A DNA stretch of 64,000 nucleotides from Fusobacterium mortiferum ATCC 9817 (GTDB taxonomy: Bacteria > Fusobacteriota > Fusobacteriia > Fusobacteriales > Fusobacteriaceae): positions 116,455-180,454 of the forward strand of contig NZ_GL987991.1 in the NCBI RefSeq assembly GCF_000158195.2, in the 5' to 3' direction. This document shows positions 9,004 through 17,466 of this stretch, in pieces. Every line of letters begins with the position of its first letter. Within the stretch, counting starts at the first letter, position 1. Made by a program: the position numbers and the translations under genes. The notes beneath the pieces are model-generated. The model was given only the letters and a program-made list of their open reading frames with translations, had not been told where the DNA came from and ran no database searches.

Positions 9004-9043
9004 TTAAATATTATGTTATAATATTAAATATTATGTTATAATA
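9004..9043 (+). promoter_or_regulatory. Tandemly duplicated -10 region before alkD
   Basis: Two identical 20-base units (9004-9023 and 9024-9043) each contain TATAAT (9017-9022, 9037-9042). They probably give two alternative start sites for the downstream glycosylase gene. Confidence 0.6.
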
Positions 9044-9083
9044 AAAATTAGAAATAAAATTTATATATTAATAAGAGGGAGCT

Positions 9084-9797
9084 ATGGATTTAAAAAATAT
9101 TATTTGGAATAAAGAGACTTATCAAGAGTTTATAAATTATTTAATCGCTTTAGAAGATATTAAATATAAAAATTTTCATTCTAAATTATTAGGAATAGAA
9201 AAAAGTTTAATAGGGATAAGAACTCCTAAATTGAAAGAGATAACTAAAGAGATTTCTAAAGGAAAATGGAAAGAGTTTATAGAATATTCTCAAAATACCT
9301 ATTATGAAGAGGGAGTAATCAGAGGATTGGTTCTAGGTTTTATCAAAGTTGATTATGAAGTTAGAAAGAGGTATATAGATAGTTTTATAACCGAGATTGA
9401 TAACTGGGCTACTTGTGATATTGTTGTGAGTAACTTAAAATTTTTAAAGAAGGAAAAAGATATATATTACAATTTTATAAAAGAGTGTGTAAGTTCAAAT
9501 GATAATTGGAGAATCAGATTTGGATTAGTAACTTTACTTGGTTATTATTTAGAAGAAAACTATATTGATGAGATTTTTTATCTGTGTACAAATATTACTA
9601 ACAGAGAATATTATGTAAAGATGGCTCAAGCTTGGTTAATTTCAATAATGTTTATTAAATTTAGAGAAAAAACATTAGATTATTTAAAAGAGAATACTTT
9701 AGATAATTGGATACAAAATAAAACAATACAAAAGATAAGAGAATCTATAAGGGTAAGTAAAGAGGATAAAGATTTAGTTTTGACATTTAAAAGATAA
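9084..9797 (+). CDS. AlkD-family DNA alkylation repair protein
   Basis: A HEAT-repeat protein of the AlkC/AlkD superfamily, whose members excise 3- and 7-alkylpurines. The catalytic region TEIDNWATCDIV contains the Trp and Asp that in AlkD hold and cut the damaged nucleotide. Tandem helices such as NWRIRFGLVTLLGYYL make up the rest. 237 aa is the usual length. GAGGGAG precedes the ATG. The last 32 codons and terminator of this gene recur in decayed form at 17306-17437. AlkD-type glycosylase activity is inferred from the family. Confidence 0.88.
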   Translation: MDLKNIIWNKETYQEFINYLIALEDIKYKNFHSKLLGIEKSLIGIRTPKLKEITKEISKGKWKEFIEYSQNTYYEEGVIRGLVLGFIKVDYEVRKRYIDSFITEIDNWATCDIVVSNLKFLKKEKDIYYNFIKECVSSNDNWRIRFGLVTLLGYYLEENYIDEIFYLCTNITNREYYVKMAQAWLISIMFIKFREKTLDYLKENTLDNWIQNKTIQKIRESIRVSKEDKDLVLTFKR

Positions 9798-9806
9798 TTA
9801 AAATGA

Positions 9807-9830
9807 GGGTGCTGTAATAATACAACACCC
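9807..9830. terminator. Bidirectional terminator after alkD
   Basis: GGGTGCTGTA pairs with TACAACACCC with one mismatch, between convergent genes. T-rich sequence on both sides lets it act in both directions. A copy follows the alkD remnant at 17408-17437. Confidence 0.75.
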
Positions 9831-9842
9831 ATAAAATTTTAA

Positions 9843-10781
9843 CTAATTTTTTCCATAAGCTAAAATTTCTTCATTTTTTCTTACTGCTAAAGAAAAAACT
9901 CCATATAATATTACTCCATCAAATTCAGCAAAATATGAAGTTATAATATTTCCAAAACAATCTCTAATTTCTCCTAATAATTCACCCTTTTTAAATTTTT
10001 CCCCAGCTTTATAAGTAGGATACCAAAATCCATCTATTTCTGAAGAGATATATTTAGCAGTAGTAATTTCTTTTTGAAGTAAATTTTTATTAATTGAATA
10101 GTCTATAATATTAAAATATCCTAATATAGAAAGAATATCTTTTTTATAATCTTGTACTTCCTCATTACTCCAAAGTCCATTTCCTCCTCTTTCTATTAAC
10201 ATAGAGGGAACTCCTTGAATAGCAGCAGAATTATATGCTCCTGTTTTAGCTGAAGATCTAACTCTATATGGAACTGCTAAATATTGAGCTACCTCATGAG
10301 AAAATCTTATAGTCTCTTCATCTCCAATTCCTGGAGAGTATACAAAAGCTGTCGCTCTTTCATAAAGATCTCCGCCATGTATATCTATAAAAAAATCTAA
10401 TTGAGGATATAAAAATTTAGAAAAATGATAAGCAATTTTATCTGAAATTGTCCCTGTCTTTTCACCAGGAAATGCTCTATTTAAATTTTTATTATCTTCT
10501 GGCATCACTGTTGGAATCTTTTTAAAAAATCCAGAATAATTAACAGGATGAAAAATAATAACTGTTCCACTTATATTTTCTGGTTTAAGTTCTTGTGAAA
10601 GTTCAATAGCACTTTGTATTCCCACATATTCGCAATTATGTATTCCAGAAGATATTGCTATTACTTTCCCTTCCTTCTCTCCATTTATTATAGTAGTTGG
10701 AATACTATATCCTTCAATGTTCCAAAAGCCAGATATTTTTTTTCCAGCTTCACAAACTAAATTTTCTAATTTAAAATCCAT
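9843..10781 (-). CDS. Succinylglutamate desuccinylase/aspartoacylase-family protein
   Basis: A zinc-dependent M14-like deacylase of the AstE/AspA superfamily. Zinc ligands appear as SSGIHNCEY (His and Glu) and DIHGG (His); LIERGG near residue 200 fits the catalytic Glu region. The C-terminal beta domain (WYPTYKAGEKFKKGELLGEI) resembles a biotinyl-like fold seen in this family. An in-frame ATG at 10787 abuts AAGGAG, so the ATG at 10781 has the better spacing. It is the last gene of the nik-MATE cluster, four bases after the MATE stop; its substrate is unknown. Confidence 0.8.
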   Translation of the reverse strand: MDFKLENLVCEAGKKISGFWNIEGYSIPTTIINGEKEGKVIAISSGIHNCEYVGIQSAIELSQELKPENISGTVIIFHPVNYSGFFKKIPTVMPEDNKNLNRAFPGEKTGTISDKIAYHFSKFLYPQLDFFIDIHGGDLYERATAFVYSPGIGDEETIRFSHEVAQYLAVPYRVRSSAKTGAYNSAAIQGVPSMLIERGGNGLWSNEEVQDYKKDILSILGYFNIIDYSINKNLLQKEITTAKYISSEIDGFWYPTYKAGEKFKKGELLGEIRDCFGNIITSYFAEFDGVILYGVFSLAVRKNEEILAYGKN

Positions 10782-10791
10782 ACTCATCTCC

Positions 10792-12096
10792 TTAACTCAA
10801 TGTTTTCTTTAATTGAGGAATTAAAAATACTCCTCTTCCAAAATAAAATACAAGTAAAGAAATCCATACTCCATTATTTTCATATAGTGGTATTAGGTAT
10901 TTCCAAGATATAAAAAATAGTATAAAAGCTATAACAGTAGATGTCATAATGGGAAATGTTTTAGCAGAACCAGTAAATACCCCATAAAAAGTTAATCCTA
11001 AAAATGCTATAGATGGATATAATAATATCCATTTTGAATACTCTTTTGCCAATAAAATAATATTAGGTAGTTTAGTAAATATTCTAATAATACTATCTGA
11101 AAATATCAAATAAATTACTGTTGTTAAAATAACAAAAATAACTCCCCAATAAAAAGTCTTCTTCCAACAATTTTTCATAAGTAAATTATCCTTTTGCCCT
11201 CTTGCTCTTCCTGCAAATACACTAGCTGTATTAGCTATTCCATCAAAAGCATAAGAGATAATTGACATTATTTGAAAAAGAATAGCATTAGTTGCCAAAA
11301 TATCTCCACCTAAATTGGAACTTGCCATTGTAAAAAGATTATTATGTGAAACTAAACATATAGTTCTAACCATCAAATCCCTATTTACACAAAAGATACT
11401 TATTAACTCTTTTTTATTAATAATTGATTTTAAATCTATATACTTGTGGTAAGTGTATGGAAAGATAAAATATACTCCTAAAAAAGTTGAAAAAATTTGT
11501 GAAATAAGGGTTGCATAAGCTACTCCTTCAACTTTAAAATTAAATATTGTTACAAAAATTATATCCAATATAATATTTAAAAGATTTCCTGAAATCTGCA
11601 TAGTCATAGAAGCTTTTATATTTCCTAATCCCATAAGCCAACCTAAAAGTACATAATTAGTTAAAACAAAAGGAGCTCCCCAAATCAAAATTTTAAAATA
11701 AGTTGTTGCTGCTTTTTCTATTTCTAATTCTGGTTTTATAAATTTCATAGAACTTTCAAAAATTATATTTTGAAAAATAACCATAATTAAACTTATAAAC
11801 AAAGCTATCATTATTGGTCTAAAAAATATGTCACTTACTCTTTTTTTATCACTATAATGACTAGATTGAGCACTAAAAGCTGTAGTACTTACTCTTAGAA
11901 AACCAAAAATCCAATATATAGTGTTAAAAATAAGTGTTCCTATAGATACTCCAGATATATAATTTACATTATTTAATTTTCCAACTACAGCAATATCTGC
12001 TGCTCCAAGTAAAGGTTGTGTTATAGTAGATAAAATAAAGGGAATCATCAAGCTTAAAAACATCTTATGTGTTATATTACTATTATTCATCAACAT
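10792..12096 (-). CDS. MATE-family efflux transporter
   Basis: A 434-residue protein with about 12 membrane segments and MATE features: an N-terminal SLMIPFILSTITQPLLGAAD and GKLNNVNYISGVSIG. MATE proteins export cationic compounds with Na+ or H+. Its start lies inside the 3' end of nikE (14-base overlap), so it is translated as part of the nik operon. The cargo is not predictable. Export of a metal ligand or amino-acid derivative would suit the operon but is speculation. Confidence 0.88.
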   Translation of the reverse strand: MLMNNSNITHKMFLSLMIPFILSTITQPLLGAADIAVVGKLNNVNYISGVSIGTLIFNTIYWIFGFLRVSTTAFSAQSSHYSDKKRVSDIFFRPIMIALFISLIMVIFQNIIFESSMKFIKPELEIEKAATTYFKILIWGAPFVLTNYVLLGWLMGLGNIKASMTMQISGNLLNIILDIIFVTIFNFKVEGVAYATLISQIFSTFLGVYFIFPYTYHKYIDLKSIINKKELISIFCVNRDLMVRTICLVSHNNLFTMASSNLGGDILATNAILFQIMSIISYAFDGIANTASVFAGRARGQKDNLLMKNCWKKTFYWGVIFVILTTVIYLIFSDSIIRIFTKLPNIILLAKEYSKWILLYPSIAFLGLTFYGVFTGSAKTFPIMTSTVIAFILFFISWKYLIPLYENNGVWISLLVFYFGRGVFLIPQLKKTLS

Positions 12097-12880
12097 TTAT
12101 CTCCAATATAGAATTTAAAAGTTTTTTAGCATAAGGACTTTTTACTTGAGAAAGTTTATAAATATCCTCAACCTCTTCTACAACATTTCCCTCATAAAAA
12201 AATAGAACTCTATCACACATATAAGTAACAGAAGGAAGATCATGGGTTATAAAAATATAAGAAAGTCCATATTTTTTTTGTAAATCTTTTAATAGATCCA
12301 TCACTTGTGTTTGGGTAGAAGCATCCAACGAACTAATAGCTTCATCTAAAAGAATAAATTGAGGGTTAGTTGCTACAGCTCTAGCTATACACACTCTTTG
12401 TAATTGCCCTCCACTCAATTCATGGGGATATCTATTCATAAAATTTTCATTTAATCCAACTACTTCTAATAATTCCTTTGTTTTTTTATCTCTATCTACT
12501 TTTTCTCCTAGTTTCTTTTCTAATACTCTTAAAGCCTCTCCTATAATATCTTTTACAAGAAAACGAGGATTAGCTGAAGAAGTATAATCTTGAAAAACTA
12601 TACTTATCATCTGTTGAATTTTTTTTCTATTTTCTCTATTAGCATTATACATATCTATTCCCTCTAAATAGATATTTCCACTATCTGGTTTTAAAAGTCC
12701 AATTAAAGTTTTTCCTAAAGTAGATTTACCACTTCCACTTTCTCCAATTATTCCAAGACACTCTCCCTTTTTTAATGAAAGAGAAACATTTTTTACTACT
12801 TGCTGTCTTTCTTTACCAAAAATTGTTTTTTGATTTTCTTTCTTAAAGCTTACATTTATATTTTTAGCCTCTAACAGCAT
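12083..12880 (-). CDS. nikE: Nickel-type ABC transporter ATP-binding protein NikE
   Basis: An ABC ATPase of the oligopeptide/nickel class. Walker A is GESGSGKSTLGKT, the signature is LSGGQLQRV and Walker B is FILLDEAISSLD. 265 aa matches NikE/OppF types. It is paired with the NikD-type ATPase upstream (17-base overlap), as in nikABCDE. Naming rests on the whole operon, chiefly the NikA-like binding protein. Confidence 0.85.
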   Translation of the reverse strand: MLLEAKNINVSFKKENQKTIFGKERQQVVKNVSLSLKKGECLGIIGESGSGKSTLGKTLIGLLKPDSGNIYLEGIDMYNANRENRKKIQQMISIVFQDYTSSANPRFLVKDIIGEALRVLEKKLGEKVDRDKKTKELLEVVGLNENFMNRYPHELSGGQLQRVCIARAVATNPQFILLDEAISSLDASTQTQVMDLLKDLQKKYGLSYIFITHDLPSVTYMCDRVLFFYEGNVVEEVEDIYKLSQVKSPYAKKLLNSILEINVDE

Positions 12881-13703
12881 TTTTTCCTCCCTTCATAATC
12901 TCTTTATATCTATTCATTACTACTAATTTCTTCTCTATTAACATTTTTGTAAATTCATCTTTTGTTTCTTTAAATACTTCATCTTTTTTGCCTTGTGAAA
13001 CAATTTTCCCCTTATTCATTACGATAACATAATCTGAAATCTCTGAAATTACTCCTAAATCATGAGATATAAATATCATTCCAACTTTTCCATCTTTTTT
13101 TATTTTTTGAAACTCTTTCATGATTTCATATTGAGTAATAGCATCTATAGCTGTAGTAGGTTCATCTGCTATTATAAATTTAGGATTCATTGCTAAAGCT
13201 AACCCAATCATTATTCTTTGTAACATTCCTCCACTTAATTGATGAGGAAATTTTAATAAAATATCTTCAGGATTTTTCAATTGCATTTTTTCTAAAATTT
13301 CAATAGACTTCTTTTTTATCTCTTCAGCTGAATAAGATGTATGTTCTGTAAAAGTTTCTGCTATTTGATAACCAACTGTATATAGAGGATCAAAACATGT
13401 CATTGGATTTTGTAAAATCATAGCGATCTCTTTTCCTCTTAATTTTCTTAACTCTTCCCCTCTACACTCAAGTAAATTTTCTCCATTATATATAGCTTTT
13501 CCCTCTATAAAAAAAGTTTTACTATCCAATAATCCCATAATAGATTTACAGGTTAAGCTTTTTCCACTTCCACTCTCTCCTAAAATTCCAAGACACTCCC
13601 CCTCTTTTAATTCAAAGGAGATATTTTCTACTAAACAATTTTTTATATTCTTTTTCTTAAGATATATAGAGATATTTTCTACTTTTAACAATGTTTTTTT
13701 CAT
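12864..13703 (-). CDS. nikD: Nickel-type ABC transporter ATP-binding protein NikD
   Basis: The second ABC ATPase of the importer. Walker A is GESGSGKSLTCKS, the signature LSGGMLQRI and Walker B FIIADEPTTAID. 279 aa. Its start overlaps the nikC stop by one base. The GESGSGKSLT form is shared by NikD and DppD. Confidence 0.85.
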   Translation of the reverse strand: MKKTLLKVENISIYLKKKNIKNCLVENISFELKEGECLGILGESGSGKSLTCKSIMGLLDSKTFFIEGKAIYNGENLLECRGEELRKLRGKEIAMILQNPMTCFDPLYTVGYQIAETFTEHTSYSAEEIKKKSIEILEKMQLKNPEDILLKFPHQLSGGMLQRIMIGLALAMNPKFIIADEPTTAIDAITQYEIMKEFQKIKKDGKVGMIFISHDLGVISEISDYVIVMNKGKIVSQGKKDEVFKETKDEFTKMLIEKKLVVMNRYKEIMKGGKNAVRG

Positions 13704-14527
13704 TAAATCTCTGCCTCCTTTGGATCAAAAGCATCTCTTAAACAATCTCCTAAAAAATTGAAAGTTGCTACTAATATAACAACAGCTACCCCTGGAGCTA
13801 TCATCTGTATTGGATTTGTAGTCATTACATTTTTTGCTTCGTTTAACATAGCCCCCCACTCTGGAATAGGTGCTTGTACTCCAAGTCCTAAAAAAGATAA
13901 AGTTGATATATTTAAAACTGCCCAACCTATGTCTAATGTAGCTAATACTGCCATCTCTGAAGCAATACAAGGAATCATATGTCTAAATAGAATAAATCTT
14001 TCTCCTGAACCTATACATCTTGAAAAAAGAATAAAATTTTTATCTGTATATTTTATAACATTGGTTCTAATCATTCTTGCATACCAAGCCCATTTAATAA
14101 AAACATTAGCTATAATAACATTTCTAATATCTACACCTAATAAAGCAACTATAGCCAGTATCATTATTTGACTAGGAAAAGACAGCATCATATCTACTAT
14201 TCTCATTATTACATCATCAATTATTCCTTCGAAATATCCAGATAATAATCCCATCAATGTTCCTAATCCAATAGTTCCCACCATTGTAACCAATGATAAG
14301 AAAAGAGTCGGTCTTATTCCATATATCATTCTTGAAAAAACACATCTTCCCAAGTGATCAGTTCCTAAAGGATATTCCCATGAATATGGAGCAAATTTAT
14401 TTAAAATATTATTTTCATAGGGGTCATTTGGAGCAAAAACAGGAGCGAAAACTCCTAAGATAACTAATATAACAATTAAAGTTATACATATTAAAGCCAT
14501 TTTATTTTTTAAAAGTCTTTTTAACAT
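13703..14527 (-). CDS. nikC: Nickel-type ABC transporter permease NikC
   Basis: An inner-membrane permease of the BPD_transp_1/OppC class with an N-terminal segment (MALICITLIVILVILGVFAP) and five further helices. APNDPYENN and YPLGTDHLGRC are the usual OppC/NikC start. The EAA loop region is SEMAVLATLDIGWAVLNISTL followed by SFLGLGVQAP.PEWG. 274 aa. Confidence 0.87.
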   Translation of the reverse strand: MLKRLLKNKMALICITLIVILVILGVFAPVFAPNDPYENNILNKFAPYSWEYPLGTDHLGRCVFSRMIYGIRPTLFLSLVTMVGTIGLGTLMGLLSGYFEGIIDDVIMRIVDMMLSFPSQIMILAIVALLGVDIRNVIIANVFIKWAWYARMIRTNVIKYTDKNFILFSRCIGSGERFILFRHMIPCIASEMAVLATLDIGWAVLNISTLSFLGLGVQAPIPEWGAMLNEAKNVMTTNPIQMIAPGVAVVILVATFNFLGDCLRDAFDPKEAEI

Positions 14528-14531
14528 TTTA

Positions 14532-15473
14532 TCACTTCATTCCCTTTCTAAGTCTTGGATCAGCAATATATTGAACAATATCAAATATTAAATTAAATAT
14601 TACAAATAATGTTCCAACCATTAAAACATATGCTTGTATTACTGGATAATCCCTATTAAAAATAGATGCTATACAAAGTTTTCCTATTCCAGGCCAAGCA
14701 AAAACATTTTCTACAACTATAGTTCCAGCAATCAGTTGTGGAATACTCATACCAATTGCTGTAATACATGAATGAAGAGAATTTTTTAAAATATGTTTCC
14801 TTAAAATATTTTTCTGTTGTAGTCCTCTTACATTAGCGTATAACACATAATCTTCTTTCATATTTTCTAACATATTATTTCTAATCAATCTGATATATGT
14901 AGAAATATAAGTAAGAGCAACTGTAAAAGATGGCAAAATAAGATGTTTAAAAGATCCTGCTCCACTTGTAGGAAGTAAATCAAATTTTATACTGATTAAC
15001 CATATCATTAAAAGCCCTACCCAATAAGCTGGCATAGCTGTTGTCATAAAAACAATTCCTCTCATCACTCTATCAAACCATGAGTCTTTATATACAGCAC
15101 ATAAGAAACCTATAGGTAAACTTAAGAAAATTACAAAAACTAATGACATTCCAGCCAATTGTAAGGTTGCAGGAAGGCATCTTCCAATCTCTCCTGTAAC
15201 TGTACGAGCTGGATTAGTATAACTTACTCCAAAATCTAAAACTAAACATTGAAAAAACCATTTTATATATCTTATAAAAAATGGATCATTTAATCCTAAT
15301 TCCGCTCTCACTTGTGCAATTGCCTCTTCTGTGATTATCGGAGTCTGTCTAACTCTAAGGGCTACTTCAGCTGGATCTGAAGGTATTAAATTTATAAATA
15401 CAAAACAAATAAAAGATATACATATAAGTAAAGGAATACTCATTAAAACTCTTTTTATTATATAATTTTTCAC
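14532..15473 (-). CDS. nikB: Nickel-type ABC transporter permease NikB
   Basis: The partner permease, OppB class, with six membrane segments. The C-terminal VENVFAWPGIGKLCIASIF and NRDYPVIQAYVLM resemble E. coli NikB closely, more so than DppB. LGLNDPFFIRYIKWF near residue 60 is the usual periplasmic helix. 313 aa. A hairpin separates it from nikA, which probably lowers its expression relative to the binding protein. Confidence 0.88.
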   Translation of the reverse strand: MKNYIIKRVLMSIPLLICISFICFVFINLIPSDPAEVALRVRQTPIITEEAIAQVRAELGLNDPFFIRYIKWFFQCLVLDFGVSYTNPARTVTGEIGRCLPATLQLAGMSLVFVIFLSLPIGFLCAVYKDSWFDRVMRGIVFMTTAMPAYWVGLLMIWLISIKFDLLPTSGAGSFKHLILPSFTVALTYISTYIRLIRNNMLENMKEDYVLYANVRGLQQKNILRKHILKNSLHSCITAIGMSIPQLIAGTIVVENVFAWPGIGKLCIASIFNRDYPVIQAYVLMVGTLFVIFNLIFDIVQYIADPRLRKGMK

Positions 15474-15492
15474 TTTTCCTCCTTCTAATAAA

Positions 15493-15515
15493 AAGGATAG
15501 GCTATGCCTATCCTT
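15493..15515 (-). terminator. Intercistronic hairpin between nikA and nikB
   Basis: On the minus strand AAGGATAGGC and the complementary GCCTATCCTT form a near-perfect stem followed by TTTTTATT. Placed directly after a binding-protein gene, it probably acts as a partial terminator or 3' stabiliser. Confidence 0.7.
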
Positions 15516-15527
15516 ATGGTATTTACA

Positions 15528-17135
15528 TTATTCAAAAGTCATTTCTGCAAATGGAACTTCATATTGAGTTTGTGTAAACTTAACATTTTTTAATTCGGAA
15601 GTATAAATTGCTTTATTACACTCATAAGTAAGTGGAATATATACAGCATCTTCATGTAATCTTGTTAAAACAAATGTATATAACTTTTGTCTCTCTTCTT
15701 CATTTGTAGAAACAAGAATTTTAGTTATAGCTTCATCAATTTCAGCCTTATCCTCCAACCCTAATTGAGCGGCATAATCTCCATATACACGTTGACGCAT
15801 TGCTGCTAAAGAAGATTGAGGATCATAAGGTGTTCCCCAGCAAATATTAAATACCATATCAAAATTTCCAGCTTTCATATTATCACGATAAGATTGCTCC
15901 TCTTGTCCAGTAATATTTATAGCTATTCCTAATTTTTTATATTCAGCTTGTAAATATTCAGAAATAGTTTTTTCAGTAACACTATCACTATTATATAGTA
16001 AATTTAACTCTAGTCTTTTTCCATCTTTAGTACGAATACCATCTTTTCCTTTTACCCAACCACTCTCATCAAGATATTTATTAGCTAAAGCCATATCAAA
16101 ATTAAATGGTTTTAAATCAATATTACAATATGGAACTGTTCTAGCAAAAAGTGTATCAGCCGGTTTTTCTAATCCATAAAATACTCCTTGAGATATTGCT
16201 TCCTTATTAGTTCCATGCTGTAAAGCATATCTAATACTTTTATCTTTTAAAATCTCATTATTTGTATTTATGACAATCTGTCTAGTAGATGTTGGTTCTG
16301 ATAAAGCAACAGTAAATTTATTGTTATTTTTATATTTATTTACTGCATCAGCATCTATCATATTTTTTCCAAATATTAAATCAATCTCTCCTTTTTCTAA
16401 AGCTAAGATACGAGTTTGATTATCTGGAATAACTTTTACTAATATTTTCTTTATATCAGGAACTTTTCCCCAATAATTTTCATTAGCTTCAAATATTGCA
16501 TACTCATCTGTTACAAATTTCTTTAAAATATATGGTCCAGTTCCTATATAAGCATTTACTCCATCTTTAGTCGATCCATTTTTCATAGCTTTAGGGGATA
16601 TCATTGCAAATGGTCTAGTTACCCCTAATTCTGTAAGCATTGGATAGTATGGTTTACTCAATTTTATCTGTATAGTATAGTCATCCATTAAATCGACACT
16701 TTCTAAGAGATGCATCATTTCTAGCCAAGTATGTCTACTTTTATTTTCTAAAATTGCATCAAAATTTGCTTTAATAGCATGGGCATCACAAATTGTTCCA
16801 TCAGAAAATGTTACACCTTTCCTTATATTAAATGTATAAGTTTTTCCATCTTCACTTATATTCCAACTTTCTGCTAAACAAGGCTCATATCCATTAGGTC
16901 CGATATTTACAAGAGTTTCATACAACATTTCCTGTGCATACATCTCTCCAGCATAAAGATGAGGATTCAAATCTCTAATATCCCTATAGTTTACAAAGAC
17001 AAGTTCCTCCTTTTTTTGAAGTTGGTTTTCTTTCTTATTTACTTCAAGTTTCTCATTCGTATTTTCAGAACTACATCCAATAGCTCCAGCTACTAGCAAT
17101 ATACCAGCAAAAAATTTAGTTACATTTTTCTTCAT
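15528..17135 (-). CDS. nikA: NikA-like metal-binding lipoprotein (SBP_bac_5)
   Basis: The solute-binding subunit of the importer, an envelope lipoprotein with lipobox GAIGC (Cys21). The closest resemblance I can recall is E. coli NikA rather than DppA/OppA. Shared features are RHTWLEMMHLLESVD, LSKPYYPMLTELGVTRPF, TLFARTVPYCNIDLKPF, WGTPYDPQSS and RLHEDAVYIPLTY. NikA binds Ni2+ as a complex with small ligands such as histidine. Other metals or opine complexes cannot be excluded. 535 aa. It is the first gene of the operon, with a strong promoter. Confidence 0.85.
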   Translation of the reverse strand: MKKNVTKFFAGILLVAGAIGCSSENTNEKLEVNKKENQLQKKEELVFVNYRDIRDLNPHLYAGEMYAQEMLYETLVNIGPNGYEPCLAESWNISEDGKTYTFNIRKGVTFSDGTICDAHAIKANFDAILENKSRHTWLEMMHLLESVDLMDDYTIQIKLSKPYYPMLTELGVTRPFAMISPKAMKNGSTKDGVNAYIGTGPYILKKFVTDEYAIFEANENYWGKVPDIKKILVKVIPDNQTRILALEKGEIDLIFGKNMIDADAVNKYKNNNKFTVALSEPTSTRQIVINTNNEILKDKSIRYALQHGTNKEAISQGVFYGLEKPADTLFARTVPYCNIDLKPFNFDMALANKYLDESGWVKGKDGIRTKDGKRLELNLLYNSDSVTEKTISEYLQAEYKKLGIAINITGQEEQSYRDNMKAGNFDMVFNICWGTPYDPQSSLAAMRQRVYGDYAAQLGLEDKAEIDEAITKILVSTNEEERQKLYTFVLTRLHEDAVYIPLTYECNKAIYTSELKNVKFTQTQYEVPFAEMTFE

Positions 17136-17183
17136 ATATCCTCCTCATGATATTTTATATTTCAATTATTTAACTTGTTTTTT

Positions 17184-17212
17184 ATTATATCATAACTTAA
17201 AATTATATTCAA
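17184..17212 (-). promoter_or_regulatory. Promoter of the nik operon
   Basis: TTGAAT (17207-17212) and consensus TATAAT (17184-17189) are separated by 17 bases on the minus strand, about 50 bases before nikA. No clear NikR or Fur palindrome was seen. Confidence 0.7.
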
Positions 17213-17264
17213 TAAAAATATTTTAATATCCAAAATATATTTATATAAATTTTTTATTCTAAAA

Positions 17265-17405
17265 TGTTATAATAATTAATTTATAAATAAGGAGATATTT
17301 AAAAAGATAATTGAATACATAATAAAACAATACAAAAGATAAGAGAATCTAGAAAGGTAAATAAAAAGGATAAAAATTTTATACTTATATTTAAAAGATA
17401 ATAAG
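17265..17405 (+). pseudogene. Remnant of alkD (promoter plus 3' end)
   Basis: Bases 17306-17401 align without gaps to the last 96 bases of alkD (9702-9797), with about 13 mismatches counted by hand. Translation would give DN-stop-IHNKTIQKIRES...IFKR-stop; the Trp codon has become TGA. Upstream, ATGTTATAAT and AAGGAG resemble the alkD promoter and ribosome site, so the middle of the gene is deleted. It is a decayed second copy, not a working gene. Confidence 0.75.
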
Positions 17406-17407
17406 GT

Positions 17408-17437
17408 GAGGGTGCTGTAAAAAATTACAACACCCTC
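17408..17437. terminator. Terminator after the alkD remnant
   Basis: GAGGGTGCTGTAA and TTACAACACCCTC form a 13-pair stem with one mismatch. It is a copy of the terminator at 9807-9830 and now serves the end of the liv operon on the minus strand. Confidence 0.75.
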
Positions 17438-17466
17438 TATTTGAAAGTAGTGAGAAAGCAAATTTA

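Noticed and set aside
17276-17461. A 61-codon minus-strand frame
   Set aside because: It is antisense to the alkD remnant and its terminator, with no ribosome site.
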